The translations under genes were made by a program, and so were the position numbers. Positions 1 to 7,226 of a stretch of DNA of 7,562 bases are shown here, in pieces (position 1 is the stretch's first letter; every line of letters starts with the position of its first letter). Source of the DNA: an uncultured Mucispirillum sp. (GTDB taxonomy: Bacteria > Chrysiogenota > Deferribacteres > Deferribacterales > Mucispirillaceae); contig CAMEZN010000079.1 of NCBI GenBank assembly GCA_945947845.1, positions 1 through 7,562 on the forward strand, written 5' to 3'. The notes under the pieces were generated by a model. It ran no database searches, had not been told where the DNA came from, and was given only the letters and a program-made list of their open reading frames with translations.

Positions 1-1
1 T

Positions 2-1180
2 TCATTATTCAAAGAAGGTGCATTAGTTGAAAATGATTCATCTGATTATGGTCTATTTTGCAGCAGGGAAAAACAGGGAGCAAATACTGCAAAATGCAGC
101 CTGAAATATAAAGATAATGAGATATTATCTGATGAAATAGCTGTAAAGGGAGTTAAAATTCTTACTACTGCACAAAAGACAGATGAATTAAAGCCCTATA
201 AGATAGAAACATCAGCATACGGTATGGCATTAGGGTATTTTTTAGGGAAAGAGAATGGATATTTTATAGCAATTAATGAACGAACATCTGTTATCGTATA
301 TGAGATAAAAGACGGTATGCTGGTAGAAAAAACTTCTGTTCATTCAATTGGTGAAAATATAGTAAACATAGAAGCTGTTGATTTAAATAATAACGGTAAA
401 GATGAACTATTTATTTCAGCAGTAACAAAGAAAAATCAGCCTTCATCATATATATTTGAATATGATAATGGAAAGTTTAATATATTGCAGAAAGATATAC
501 CTTACTTTTTTAGGACATATTATGTAAACGGAAGTAAACATATTATATGCCAAAGTTATACAGAAGGTGCAATGACTGGTATGATTTATGGTGTGGAGTA
601 TGTGGAAGCAGAGAATAAATATTCCTTTTCTACTCCATACAGCCGCAGTTATGGTGCAGCAATATATGGTTTTGGTTTTATTAAGGGAAGTAATAATAAA
701 GATGATGAAATAATGTTTTTTAACAGGCATGGGGAACTTAGTTTAAGCGATGGTGATGGTATTAAGATATATAAAGAATTAGATTATGGAAATACACCAA
801 ATTATCTTGAATATGCAGAAAAATTAAATACTGGTATAAATGTTGCTGCAACAGGTGATACTGCTGGTTTTTTTGTATATGATGAACAGAGTATTATTGT
901 GCCGGTTTATCAAAGAATAATACAAATGCAGGACGGCTCAATAATGCTTTATTCTAATAAGCTTGCTAAGATGAATGTTATAGGAAAATATAAGTCTGCA
1001 AAAATTGGTTCTTATTTTTTTACTGATAAAATGGTGCCAGTATGGGAAAAGAAAGTATCTGGAAATGCTGTATCAGATATTGATATAACAAGCGACGGCA
1101 GCTATATTGCTTATATTGTTTCAAATAATAAAAATGGACTTAGTAAATCATTTTTATATATGATAGATACGCAGCTTTAA
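2..1180 (+). CDS. FG-GAP/VCBS-repeat-like protein, 5'-truncated by the window edge
   Basis: The frame is open from base 2 to the TAA at 1178-1180, giving 392 visible residues with no in-frame stop, so the true start lies upstream; the ATG at 224 is internal, because 74 codons of similar composition precede it. The visible part looks like a beta-propeller: a Ca-loop-like FG-GAP motif DLNNNGKDELFIS (visible residues about 127-139), a similar stretch NNKDDEIMFF near 230, and a final blade DIDITSDGSYIAYIV. Short blades with G-Y-F and Y-G-x-G patterns lie between. Two cysteines (C20, C32) fall before the propeller. From memory, proteins of this layout occur in Geobacter- and Deferribacter-like bacteria, often with a CsgG/FlgT-like N-terminal domain; that part is not in view and cannot be confirmed. 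The propeller suggests an exported protein that binds other proteins or surfaces, but no signal peptide is visible. Function unknown. Confidence 0.85.
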   Translation, partial: SLFKEGALVENDSSDYGLFCSREKQGANTAKCSLKYKDNEILSDEIAVKGVKILTTAQKTDELKPYKIETSAYGMALGYFLGKENGYFIAINERTSVIVYEIKDGMLVEKTSVHSIGENIVNIEAVDLNNNGKDELFISAVTKKNQPSSYIFEYDNGKFNILQKDIPYFFRTYYVNGSKHIICQSYTEGAMTGMIYGVEYVEAENKYSFSTPYSRSYGAAIYGFGFIKGSNNKDDEIMFFNRHGELSLSDGDGIKIYKELDYGNTPNYLEYAEKLNTGINVAATGDTAGFFVYDEQSIIVPVYQRIIQMQDGSIMLYSNKLAKMNVIGKYKSAKIGSYFFTDKMVPVWEKKVSGNAVSDIDITSDGSYIAYIVSNNKNGLSKSFLYMIDTQL

Positions 1181-1208
1181 TATAGATAAGCAGAAGATAA
1201 ATAAAAAT

Positions 1209-1233
1209 TTTGCACAGCAAAGTATACATTTTT
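1209..1233. terminator. Weak bidirectional terminator candidate between convergent genes
   Basis: The 95-base gap between the two convergent stop codons holds a small hairpin, TTTGC (1209-1213), loop ACA, GCAAA (1217-1221), which can extend by one G-U and one A-U pair. On the plus strand a T5 run follows at 1229-1233. On the minus strand the hairpin runs straight into ATTTTTATTTAT, which is the better U-tract and would serve fliR. The stem is only 5-7 pairs with little GC, so efficiency is uncertain. Its position, midway between convergent genes, supports the call. Confidence 0.4.
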
Positions 1234-1275
1234 ACAGTTATATTTTATGTGTATATCTGCTGGATAAGAATATTA

Positions 1276-2064
1276 TTAATTCAGCAGTCCGTTTATTTCA
1301 AAGAATTTTTGTATTTGTCTAAAATATTCAAATACTATTTTTTCATAAGCAATATAGAAAAGCTGCATGGAAGCTATAAGCATAAGCACCCCTATGGTAA
1401 TTTTAACAGGGAAGCCTATAACCATAATATTCATTTGCGGAACAAGCCTTGCAAGCATACCCATAATAACATTGGTAATCATAAGAGCAATGAAAACAGG
1501 GGCTGTTATTTGGATAGCAACAATAAAAATTTTAATGAAAGTTGTAAGTATAAACATTAAGGCATCTTTATTGAAAGTAAAATCTCCAACAGGCATAAAC
1601 TCAAAGGATTGTCCTACTGCTCGTAAAAATATATGATGTCCATATATACCAAGATATATTAGAGTTCCTAAAATATTGTAAATCTGGCCAGAAAAAGATA
1701 CATTTGCATTAGTAGAAGGGTCAATAACACTAACCATACTAAAACCTATCTGATAGTCAACCAAATAGCCGCCAAGTTGAAGCCCTGAAAAAAGAAGGCT
1801 TGTCATACCGCCAATACATACACCTATCAATATTTCTTTTGCAACACTTATTACAAGCCATAAAATATTAGGGTCTGTAATAGTAACAGGAGTAACAACA
1901 GGCAGTAAAAGTAGAGAGATGATTAACACTAAAATCATACGGACAGGGTTTAAAAGTGATGAACTGCTAAAAACTGGTGCTGTAAAAAACAAGCCGCCCA
2001 TTCGCATGATTATCAAAAAATATGTAAGCAGTCGGCTTGGTTCAAAAAGGTCAGTAAACCCCAT
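1276..2064 (-). CDS. fliR: Flagellar biosynthetic protein FliR
   Basis: The 262-residue product is the usual length of FliR, an inner-membrane component of the flagellar type III export gate, which it forms with FliP and FliQ at the base of the hook-basal body. The sequence is almost wholly hydrophobic, with helices near residues 12-30, 41-60, 66-90, 128-148, 168-200 and 214-238. It carries the family signatures: the KEILIGVCIGG stretch (76-86), the block with GGYLVDYQIGF followed by DP (about 98-116), and AP at 188-189 leading to ARLVPQMN (205-212) and FPVKI. The start follows a weak AGGT at 2072-2075, seven bases away, which overlaps the stop codon of the amidase gene; the gap between the genes is 9 bases, so they are very likely cotranscribed and perhaps translationally coupled. 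fliR normally sits with fliP, fliQ, flhB or flhA; none is next to it here, and the next gene downstream is convergent. Confidence 0.96.
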   Translation of the reverse strand: MGFTDLFEPSRLLTYFLIIMRMGGLFFTAPVFSSSSLLNPVRMILVLIISLLLLPVVTPVTITDPNILWLVISVAKEILIGVCIGGMTSLLFSGLQLGGYLVDYQIGFSMVSVIDPSTNANVSFSGQIYNILGTLIYLGIYGHHIFLRAVGQSFEFMPVGDFTFNKDALMFILTTFIKIFIVAIQITAPVFIALMITNVIMGMLARLVPQMNIMVIGFPVKITIGVLMLIASMQLFYIAYEKIVFEYFRQIQKFFEINGLLN

Positions 2065-2073
2065 AATAATTAC

Positions 2074-3882
2074 CTAAAAGTTATTATATTTTGATATATA
2101 TTCTTTAATACCGTCATATATACCTTTTGCAACTTTTTTCCTGTAAGCAGATGATTTTAATTTTGAAGCATCATCATTATTTGATAAAAATCCAGTTTCA
2201 ACAAGTATTGCAGGCATTGTAGCACCAACAAGCACATAAAAAGGTGCTTGTTTTACCCCAAGGTTTTGTTTAGATGAAGCATTAACATTTTTAACAAGGC
2301 AGCTTTGCACAGAACCTGCAAGAGAAACAGATTCTTCTAATTTAGAATATTTTAAAATATCTTTTAAAATACCCTGCAAGTCAGAAATAGATTTAGTTGT
2401 TGCTTGGTTTTCAAGTGCTGCCACTTCTAATGCAGCCCTGTCATTTGTAACGTTAAATACAAAAGTTTCAAGTCCAGAAGCTGCTCTATTTTTAGCTGCA
2501 TTAGCATGTATAGAAACAAATATATCAGCCTTTAATTTATTAGCGATTGCAGTTCTTTCTTCAAGTGGTATAAAAATATCTTTATTTCTAGTAAGATGTA
2601 TATTTAAGTCAGGGTCAGCCTTTAAATAGTCATAAAGATATTTACTGATTTCAAGCACAATATCTTTTTCTTTTAAGCCGTTATATACTGCTCCGGGGTC
2701 TTTTCCACCATGTCCGGGGTCAATAACAATAGTTCTTATTTTAAGCCCTAATGCAGCCCCAAGAGTAATATCTTTTGGCAGGTCATCTGGTCTTCTAGTT
2801 TTAATATCAGAAGTATTTTTATTATTCTGTGCTGTTTGAACATTAGAAGTAATAACTGGTCTTTTAACTTCTTCTTTTCTTTCAGCAGAGAATACATCAA
2901 CTACAATCCGGCTTGGGTTGCTCATTTGAAAAACAGTGAAATCCTTAACATTTTCAGAATCAAGCACCACACGAGTTCTTTTATCCTGTGGGTGATATCC
3001 AAGGCGGACAGCACTTAAAAGCCCGTCTTTTATAGATAGATTTCTTGAAACATTGCTGCCAAGAATAGAATTATTAATATCAATAGTAAGTCTAGGCGGT
3101 TTGTGTAAAGCAGCATCAGCTTTAAGCCAATGGCTTGAATATTCTGCATTATTTGATAAATCTATTACAATTCTTGTATAATCTTGGTCAGAAAAATATC
3201 TTATGCCATGAACATTAACTGTTTTTCCAGATGCAGTAGCACCAGAATCCTGTCCAGCAGAAACTGATACTACATCTTTATCATCTTCTTCTGCAATATT
3301 TTTAACAGGCTGAGTAACAGGTTCTTTTACTGGCTGTTTTACTTGGTTATTTGCTGTAATAACTGGATTTGGTCTTGTAATAGTTGAGCGGTTATTTGTG
3401 CCAAGAGAAGCAAGTTTTTTTTCAGCTTCACGAGCTTCTGCACTATTTGGGTGTTTTTGAATCAGCTTATTTAATGTAAATTTAGCAGAAGTGCTGTCTC
3501 TTCTTGCAAGAAAAATATCTGCACTTTCTAAATAAGCCCTTCTTGCAGCAGGTGATGAAAATGCACCCTGCACCATTCTATAATAATTAAGTGATTTATC
3601 TAAATCAATCTGCATATTAAACCGCTCAAACGAACGTCTGTATGCTCTTGCAGCACCTAGTAGTGCATCATCAGCATATTTGCCAGATGGATTTTCAGCA
3701 TAAATTTTATAAAATTTATCACCCATTGTAGTGTATGATTTCCTGCCTATTTGAGCAGTTCTATCAAGTAATGTTAAATCTTTATACATATCATCAATCT
3801 GCCCTGCATAAACAAAAGCTGATGAAAAAATAATATATAAAACTACAAAAAATGATAATTTAAATCTATTAATTATATACAT
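2074..3882 (-). CDS. Exported N-acetylmuramoyl-L-alanine amidase, TPR-AMIN-Amidase_3
   Basis: This 602-residue protein should cleave the amide bond between N-acetylmuramic acid and L-alanine of peptidoglycan in the periplasm. Residues 1-26 form a signal peptide with a likely cut after VYA. Helical repeats at about 30-160 look like TPR units (ADDALLGAARAYRRS, AKFTLNKLIQKHPNSAEA). A Gln/Pro/Lys linker (178-196) follows, then an AMIN domain at about 222-335, which in this family directs the enzyme to the septum or wall. Amidase_3 covers 382-600, with Zn ligands inferred from DPGHGG (H391), GLKEKD (E405) and SIHAN (H459), and catalytic E562 in VETGFLSN. All key residues are present, so the enzyme should be active. 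The overall plan is AmiC-like, lengthened by the TPR part. The start is supported by the signal peptide and by AGGTG at 3886-3890, only three bases from the ATG. It lies directly upstream of fliR and is probably cotranscribed with it. Confidence 0.95.
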   Translation of the reverse strand: MYIINRFKLSFFVVLYIIFSSAFVYAGQIDDMYKDLTLLDRTAQIGRKSYTTMGDKFYKIYAENPSGKYADDALLGAARAYRRSFERFNMQIDLDKSLNYYRMVQGAFSSPAARRAYLESADIFLARRDSTSAKFTLNKLIQKHPNSAEAREAEKKLASLGTNNRSTITRPNPVITANNQVKQPVKEPVTQPVKNIAEEDDKDVVSVSAGQDSGATASGKTVNVHGIRYFSDQDYTRIVIDLSNNAEYSSHWLKADAALHKPPRLTIDINNSILGSNVSRNLSIKDGLLSAVRLGYHPQDKRTRVVLDSENVKDFTVFQMSNPSRIVVDVFSAERKEEVKRPVITSNVQTAQNNKNTSDIKTRRPDDLPKDITLGAALGLKIRTIVIDPGHGGKDPGAVYNGLKEKDIVLEISKYLYDYLKADPDLNIHLTRNKDIFIPLEERTAIANKLKADIFVSIHANAAKNRAASGLETFVFNVTNDRAALEVAALENQATTKSISDLQGILKDILKYSKLEESVSLAGSVQSCLVKNVNASSKQNLGVKQAPFYVLVGATMPAILVETGFLSNNDDASKLKSSAYRKKVAKGIYDGIKEYISKYNNF

Positions 3883-3918
3883 TTACACCTGCGGTAATAT
3901 TTATAAAATCAAATAATT

Positions 3919-3947
3919 ATAATATCAATAATATATGAAAATATCAA
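3919..3947 (-). promoter_or_regulatory. Candidate sigma-70 promoter for amidase-fliR
   Basis: In the 113-base gap between corA and the amidase gene, the minus strand reads TTGATA (3947-3942), 17 bases, then TATTAT (3924-3919). A TATAAT (3921-3916) also lies there, at a 20-base spacing. The -10 ends about 36 bases upstream of the amidase start. The TTGATA and the spacing are good, but the gap is nearly pure A/T, where -10-like hexamers arise easily by chance. No clear terminator separates corA from this point, so read-through from corA is possible as well. Confidence 0.4.
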
Positions 3948-3995
3948 TTAATTTTTGATTATAATATATTTTTAATTCATTGTAAAAGCAAAACA

Positions 3996-5042
3996 TTAAA
4001 AAAAGTTTTTTTTCTTAAAAAAGAATACTAATACAAATGAAACTGCAAACATAACAAATACACTGACAGCAAATCCATACGGATATGATGAAAAAGGAAT
4101 GTTTTCAAAATTCATTCCAAAAATCCCACCTATTACCATTGGCGGCAGCATTAGTGTAGAAAGCATAGTTAATATATTAATAAATTTATTTGATTTTAAC
4201 TGCATTCTTGACATATTTTCATCATATACTGAGCGGATAGAGTCTTTACAGTATAAAATAGCTTCATTTAAATACATTGCATGTTCAAATAAGTCTTCAT
4301 AATAAGGCACAATAGAGATATTATTATCATTACTGTGTTCTATGGAAAGTTTTAGAAGCTGGTTTACAACATCATAAGATGCTCTTGTATGTCTTGATAA
4401 AAAATTAATATGCCTTTTTAATGTAAAAAGTTCAGAAGTATCACATGGGCATGTAACATCTTGTGTCATTGTGTCTTCTAAACTGTCAACTGAAAGGTTT
4501 ATGGAATTTAATATCATAATATAGTTATCTATCATAGCATCTATCAAAGCATATAATAAATAATCACTTCCTCTGGTATAAAAATTATTAAAATGTTTGT
4601 AAATCCTTTGCAAAACAATATTAAATTCATCGCAGTGATATTCTTCAAAAGTAATTAAAAAATTATCCTTATGAATAAAAGATATTTGATTATCCTGCAT
4701 ATTTGTATTAATACTTAAAGACCGCATAATAATAAAATTGTAATCAAAAGTATCATCAAATTTAGGGTTATGGTATGTTTCAAAAACATCTTCTAATGTA
4801 AGGCTGTCAATATTAAAAGGCTTTAAAGCTTCAAGCACTTTTTCACTATCAGAAAGCCCTGTAATTCTTACCCATGTAATGCTGTTATCTTTTTTATCAT
4901 AATCAATAACATCACTTTCTACAACTTTATCGCTCATAATTTTGCAGCATGTAATATTTGTCTGGATAGGTGCTGTATCCCCTTCATAAATAATTGTGCC
5001 GGGAGCTGCCCCTTTTGATTTAAAGAAAAGTTTTTTATTCAT
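3996..5042 (-). CDS. corA: CorA-family divalent metal ion transporter
   Basis: The 348-residue product belongs to the CorA (MIT) family of pentameric inner-membrane channels that take up Mg2+ and in some members Co2+ or Ni2+, or export Zn2+. A cytoplasmic N-terminal alpha/beta domain (about 1-150) contains the typical WVRITGL and LTLEDVFETYHNPKFDDTFDY stretches; a long helical stalk follows (about 160-290). Two C-terminal helices (about 288-308 and 323-342) flank the signature GMN at 309-311, present as FGMNF where YGMNF is usual. The C-terminus ends in a short lysine-rich tail (KKKNFF). Six cysteines are present, including a CC pair (32-33) and a CPC (198-200) at the start of a stalk helix, which is not typical of the family. 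The start is preceded by AAGAGAG eight bases upstream. Substrate cannot be told from sequence; no M-box riboswitch-like leader was seen in the 107 bases upstream. Confidence 0.95.
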   Translation of the reverse strand: MNKKLFFKSKGAAPGTIIYEGDTAPIQTNITCCKIMSDKVVESDVIDYDKKDNSITWVRITGLSDSEKVLEALKPFNIDSLTLEDVFETYHNPKFDDTFDYNFIIMRSLSINTNMQDNQISFIHKDNFLITFEEYHCDEFNIVLQRIYKHFNNFYTRGSDYLLYALIDAMIDNYIMILNSINLSVDSLEDTMTQDVTCPCDTSELFTLKRHINFLSRHTRASYDVVNQLLKLSIEHSNDNNISIVPYYEDLFEHAMYLNEAILYCKDSIRSVYDENMSRMQLKSNKFINILTMLSTLMLPPMVIGGIFGMNFENIPFSSYPYGFAVSVFVMFAVSFVLVFFFKKKNFF

Positions 5043-5079
5043 ACTACTGCTCTCTTACTTTAATTTTTGAAAATCAAAG

Positions 5080-5092
5080 TGGTTTAAAACCA
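5080..5092. promoter_or_regulatory. 13-base perfect palindrome upstream of corA (possible operator)
   Basis: TGGTTT, one central A, AAACCA forms a perfect inverted repeat 38 bases upstream of the corA start, inside the 107-base gap. On the minus strand it directly follows TATATA, a possible -10, so it would sit across the transcription start and could bind a repressor. No regulator can be named. It contains the only GC pairs in its immediate surroundings, which makes it stand out a little from chance A/T palindromes. Confidence 0.25.
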
Positions 5093-5149
5093 TATATAGT
5101 AATAAGATTAAATCTGATTACATATATCTATTTAGAATTTTATATAAGT

Positions 5150-5341
5150 TTACTGTTTAATTTTTGGTTTGTGCACAAAGTGCATACATTGGCTGCCGGA
5201 ATTTCTAAATACTTCTAATGATGGTATCATTTTAGACTTAAAGCCAATAGCCTTGCAGGCATAAGGAGTTGCTGGCTGCCATGTAATTTGTAAATGTATA
5301 CAGTCAAAACAGTTTATTCTTTTTTGATTATTTTCTTTCAT
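5150..5341 (-). CDS. Small conserved four-cysteine protein (possible metal-binding)
   Basis: This 63-residue cytoplasmic protein has four cysteines, C11-x2-C14, C29 and C52, with a histidine at 16 next to the first pair; the pattern suggests a small zinc ribbon or similar metal site. The core, CFDC-x5-TW-x3-PYAC followed by GFKSKMIPS and SGSQC, resembles a family of about 60-residue proteins that I recall in Geobacter-, Clostridium- and Deferribacter-like genomes, often mislabelled uracil-DNA glycosylase; nothing here resembles the catalytic motifs of that enzyme. The conserved pattern is the main reason for accepting so short a gene. There is no Shine-Dalgarno sequence before the ATG (preceding bases ATACCTACT), and no alternative start upstream before the in-frame stop codons; see the promoter entry for a leaderless explanation. 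It lies 107 bases upstream of corA and downstream of the chemoreceptor terminator. Function unknown. Confidence 0.8.
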   Translation of the reverse strand: MKENNQKRINCFDCIHLQITWQPATPYACKAIGFKSKMIPSLEVFRNSGSQCMHFVHKPKIKQ

Positions 5342-5347
5342 AGTAGG

Positions 5348-5376
5348 TATATAAAATAGTTATTAAAAAATTGCAA
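5348..5376 (-). promoter_or_regulatory. Promoter candidate giving a leaderless mRNA for the four-cysteine gene
   Basis: The minus strand reads TTGCAA (5376-5371), 17 bases, TATATA (5353-5348), then CCTACT and the ATG at 5341. The A of the ATG is the seventh base after the -10, exactly where transcription would start. This fits the absence of any ribosome binding site. The hexamers match the sigma-70 consensus at 4 of 6 (-35) and 5 of 6 (-10) positions, with the ideal spacing. The background is AT-rich, so chance is not excluded. Confidence 0.45.
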
Positions 5377-5452
5377 GCAGTGAATTTATCTGCATTACTT
5401 TCATTTTGAAAAAATGGTGGTAAGTAAATTGAATTTATATAATTAATGGTTT

Positions 5453-5483
5453 ATAAAAACCCTGCTGCCTTTTTAAGCAGCAG
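5453..5483 (-). terminator. Rho-independent terminator of the chemoreceptor gene
   Basis: A perfect 7-pair stem with five GC pairs, CTGCTGC (5483-5477 on the minus strand) and GCAGCAG (5468-5462), with the 8-base loop TTAAAAAG, is followed on the minus strand by GGTTTTTAT (U5 at 5459-5455). It begins 21 bases after the chemoreceptor stop codon. Two A/T-rich bases patches flank it, so it could also stop plus-strand transcripts, but no gene arrives from that side. It separates the chemoreceptor from the genes downstream. Confidence 0.88.
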
Positions 5484-5504
5484 AGTATATTTTTATAATA
5501 GTTA

Positions 5505-7157
5505 TTATAATTTAAAGAAAGAAGCTTCTTCTTTTAACTGTTTAGAAATAGTTTCTAGTTTTTCAACTTCTTTAACATTTTCCTGCATCATGCTTTGAGT
5601 ATTAGATGACATATCAGCCATTTCTGCAAGATAAGTTTCAATAGTATGTATACCATTTTCTTGTTCAGTAGAAGATGTGCTTACATCTTGTGCCATTGTA
5701 AGAGAATCATTTGCCTGTTTTTGAATTTCGTTTAATATTTCACTTGTTATTCCAGCAAGTTCTAGACCTTTTTCAACCTGTGGCAGAGTTTGCTCCATAG
5801 CAGATACTGTTATTTCAATTTCTTTTTGAATTTCAGTAATCATATTAGTGATTTGTGCAGTAGTATCACCTGTTCTTTCAGCCAGTTTCCTAACTTCATC
5901 AGCAACAACTGCAAACCCTCTTCCATGTTCACCAGCCCTTGCAGCTTCAATAGCAGCATTTAATGCAAGCAGGTTAGTTTGGTCAGCAACTTCTGCAATT
6001 AAGCCTGCACTGCCGCTGATTTCTGTTGATTTATCTTTAAGGTTTCTAATTTTTTCAGCAGTTTCAAGCACAGTAGAGCTTACTTTATTAATAGCTTCAG
6101 TAGTATTATTCATTGCCTCATTACCTTTTTTAGAAAGCTCTAATGTTTTTTCAGAATTTTGTTCTGTCTGCCTTGCGATTTCAGCAATCTTTGCTGTTCC
6201 TGCACTAATAATTTTTATTTGGTCCACACTTCGCATAGATGCTGCATGCTGTTCTTCTGCTGCATTTTGTGCCTGATTTGATGAATTTGCCACAACATTA
6301 GTGCTTCTTCCTAAATCATCAGCAGAATGTTGAATATTTTTAATAACATTTCTTAAATGTCCCTGCATAAATACAATATGGGAAAGCATACTTTCTGTAT
6401 TATTAGGGTTAGTTTTAATTTCATGTGATAAATCACCCTGAGAAATAGCATTAAAACTTTTTGAAGCGTCCTGCGGGTCTCCACCAAGAAGTTTGACAAG
6501 ATACCTGATAATAAAAAATGCTATTGAAAAACCAAGGATTAATGCTATAACAGAGTTTAATATCATCATAAGTTTAAAATTAGCAGTGCTTTTAGTAACT
6601 ATTGGAGTTACTGCTTGATTTTTAGCTTCTTCTAAATTAATAAACTCATTAATGTATTTTAACCAGTCAACAAATAATGGACGAACTTTATTTAGTTTCT
6701 CCATCATTTCTGCATTATTTTCTGCCTGTTTATCAGCGATAATACCTTGTATTAATGGCATAGCAGCAGTTTCTGTATTATTGATTTTATCTAAAATAGC
6801 TTTTTCTTCATCTGTCAGCATATTTTTACTAACAAAGTTTTCCATCATTCTTTTTTTAGCATCAACATAAAACTGTTCTTCAAAGCGGATTTCTTCAAGA
6901 TATTTCTCTAAATCTTTTTTATTATTTGCAAGCACAACATCTCTTATAGAAATAGACCTGTTATGCACGGACCCTCTATAATCTATTGTAACTCTCTGCT
7001 TTGCTGAGTTTACATTATTAATTTCTGATAGGTTTCTATCAATAAAACTGATTCTGTTTATTGAAAGAATTGATATACCTAATATAATTAGAACAAGGAC
7101 TCCATAACCTGCACCAATTATGTTAAATATACTGATTTGCCGTTTCTCGTTATTCAT
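5505..7157 (-). CDS. Methyl-accepting chemotaxis protein with four-helix-bundle sensor
   Basis: This 550-residue inner-membrane chemoreceptor should sense a periplasmic ligand and control the CheA kinase through CheW. TM1 is at about 11-32; a periplasmic helical region (33-192) resembles the 4HB_MCP domain and includes the R/D pattern [12 protein letters not shown] (68-79). TM2 is at about 197-218. A HAMP domain (about 219-275) begins with LLGGDP and contains the SQGDLSHEI motif. The cytoplasmic coiled coil carries the nearly invariant hairpin tip, [17 protein letters not shown] to [18 protein letters not shown] (about 393-429). The product ends in SFFKL and lacks a C-terminal CheR/CheB-tethering pentapeptide such as NWETF. 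The start has a good Shine-Dalgarno, GGGAG at 7168-7164, six bases from the ATG. It is monocistronic: a terminator follows it and a divergent gene lies upstream. The ligand cannot be predicted; with mqnC and no che genes nearby, context does not help. Confidence 0.96.
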   Translation of the reverse strand: MNNEKRQISIFNIIGAGYGVLVLIILGISILSINRISFIDRNLSEINNVNSAKQRVTIDYRGSVHNRSISIRDVVLANNKKDLEKYLEEIRFEEQFYVDAKKRMMENFVSKNMLTDEEKAILDKINNTETAAMPLIQGIIADKQAENNAEMMEKLNKVRPLFVDWLKYINEFINLEEAKNQAVTPIVTKSTANFKLMMILNSVIALILGFSIAFFIIRYLVKLLGGDPQDASKSFNAISQGDLSHEIKTNPNNTESMLSHIVFMQGHLRNVIKNIQHSADDLGRSTNVVANSSNQAQNAAEEQHAASMRSVDQIKIISAGTAKIAEIARQTEQNSEKTLELSKKGNEAMNNTTEAINKVSSTVLETAEKIRNLKDKSTEISGSAGLIAEVADQTNLLALNAAIEAARAGEHGRGFAVVADEVRKLAERTGDTTAQITNMITEIQKEIEITVSAMEQTLPQVEKGLELAGITSEILNEIQKQANDSLTMAQDVSTSSTEQENGIHTIETYLAEMADMSSNTQSMMQENVKEVEKLETISKQLKEEASFFKL

Positions 7158-7191
7158 ACACTGCTCCCAAAGGTTGATTTATTACTACAAA

Positions 7192-7226
7192 ACAGATAAA
7201 AGCATTATGCACAGATTTATATCTGT
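7192..7226. repeat. Three ACAGAT half-sites (direct pair plus inverted copy)
   Basis: ACAGAT occurs at 7192-7197 and 7211-7216, 19 bases apart (close to two helix turns), and inverted as ATCTGT at 7221-7226. The second and third copies make a perfect 6-4-6 palindrome. They lie 35-69 bases upstream of the chemoreceptor start, a position suited to regulator binding or, if transcribed, to a leader hairpin. No known regulator motif is claimed. Confidence 0.35.

Noticed and set aside
446..730. 94-codon open frame on the minus strand
   Set aside because: It lies wholly within the first plus-strand gene, has no family pattern or ribosome site, and its composition is that of an antisense shadow.
224..1180. 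ATG at 224 as the start of the first plus-strand gene
   Set aside because: The same frame is open back to base 2 with codons like the rest of the gene, and no ribosome site precedes the ATG; the gene is truncated by the window instead.
1210..1560. 116-codon open frame on the plus strand
   Set aside because: Antisense to the conserved C-terminal half of fliR; its translation shows no recognisable motif.
3998..4013. A7-G-T8 run as a terminator of corA
   Set aside because: It lies inside the coding region and its arms are pure A/T with a one-base centre, which cannot form a stable hairpin.
3996..4016. A-AAA-AAC slippery heptamer at the 3' end of corA that would add about 26 residues after a -1 shift
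   Set aside because: The A8-C-T7 run fits the slippery pattern, but no downstream stimulating structure is visible and the extension is a low-complexity A/T-rich translation; such runs are expected at this composition.
5848..6276. 142-codon open frame on the plus strand
   Set aside because: It is antisense to the chemoreceptor signalling domain. Its Ala/Ser/Val-rich, low-complexity translation is the usual mirror of that conserved region.
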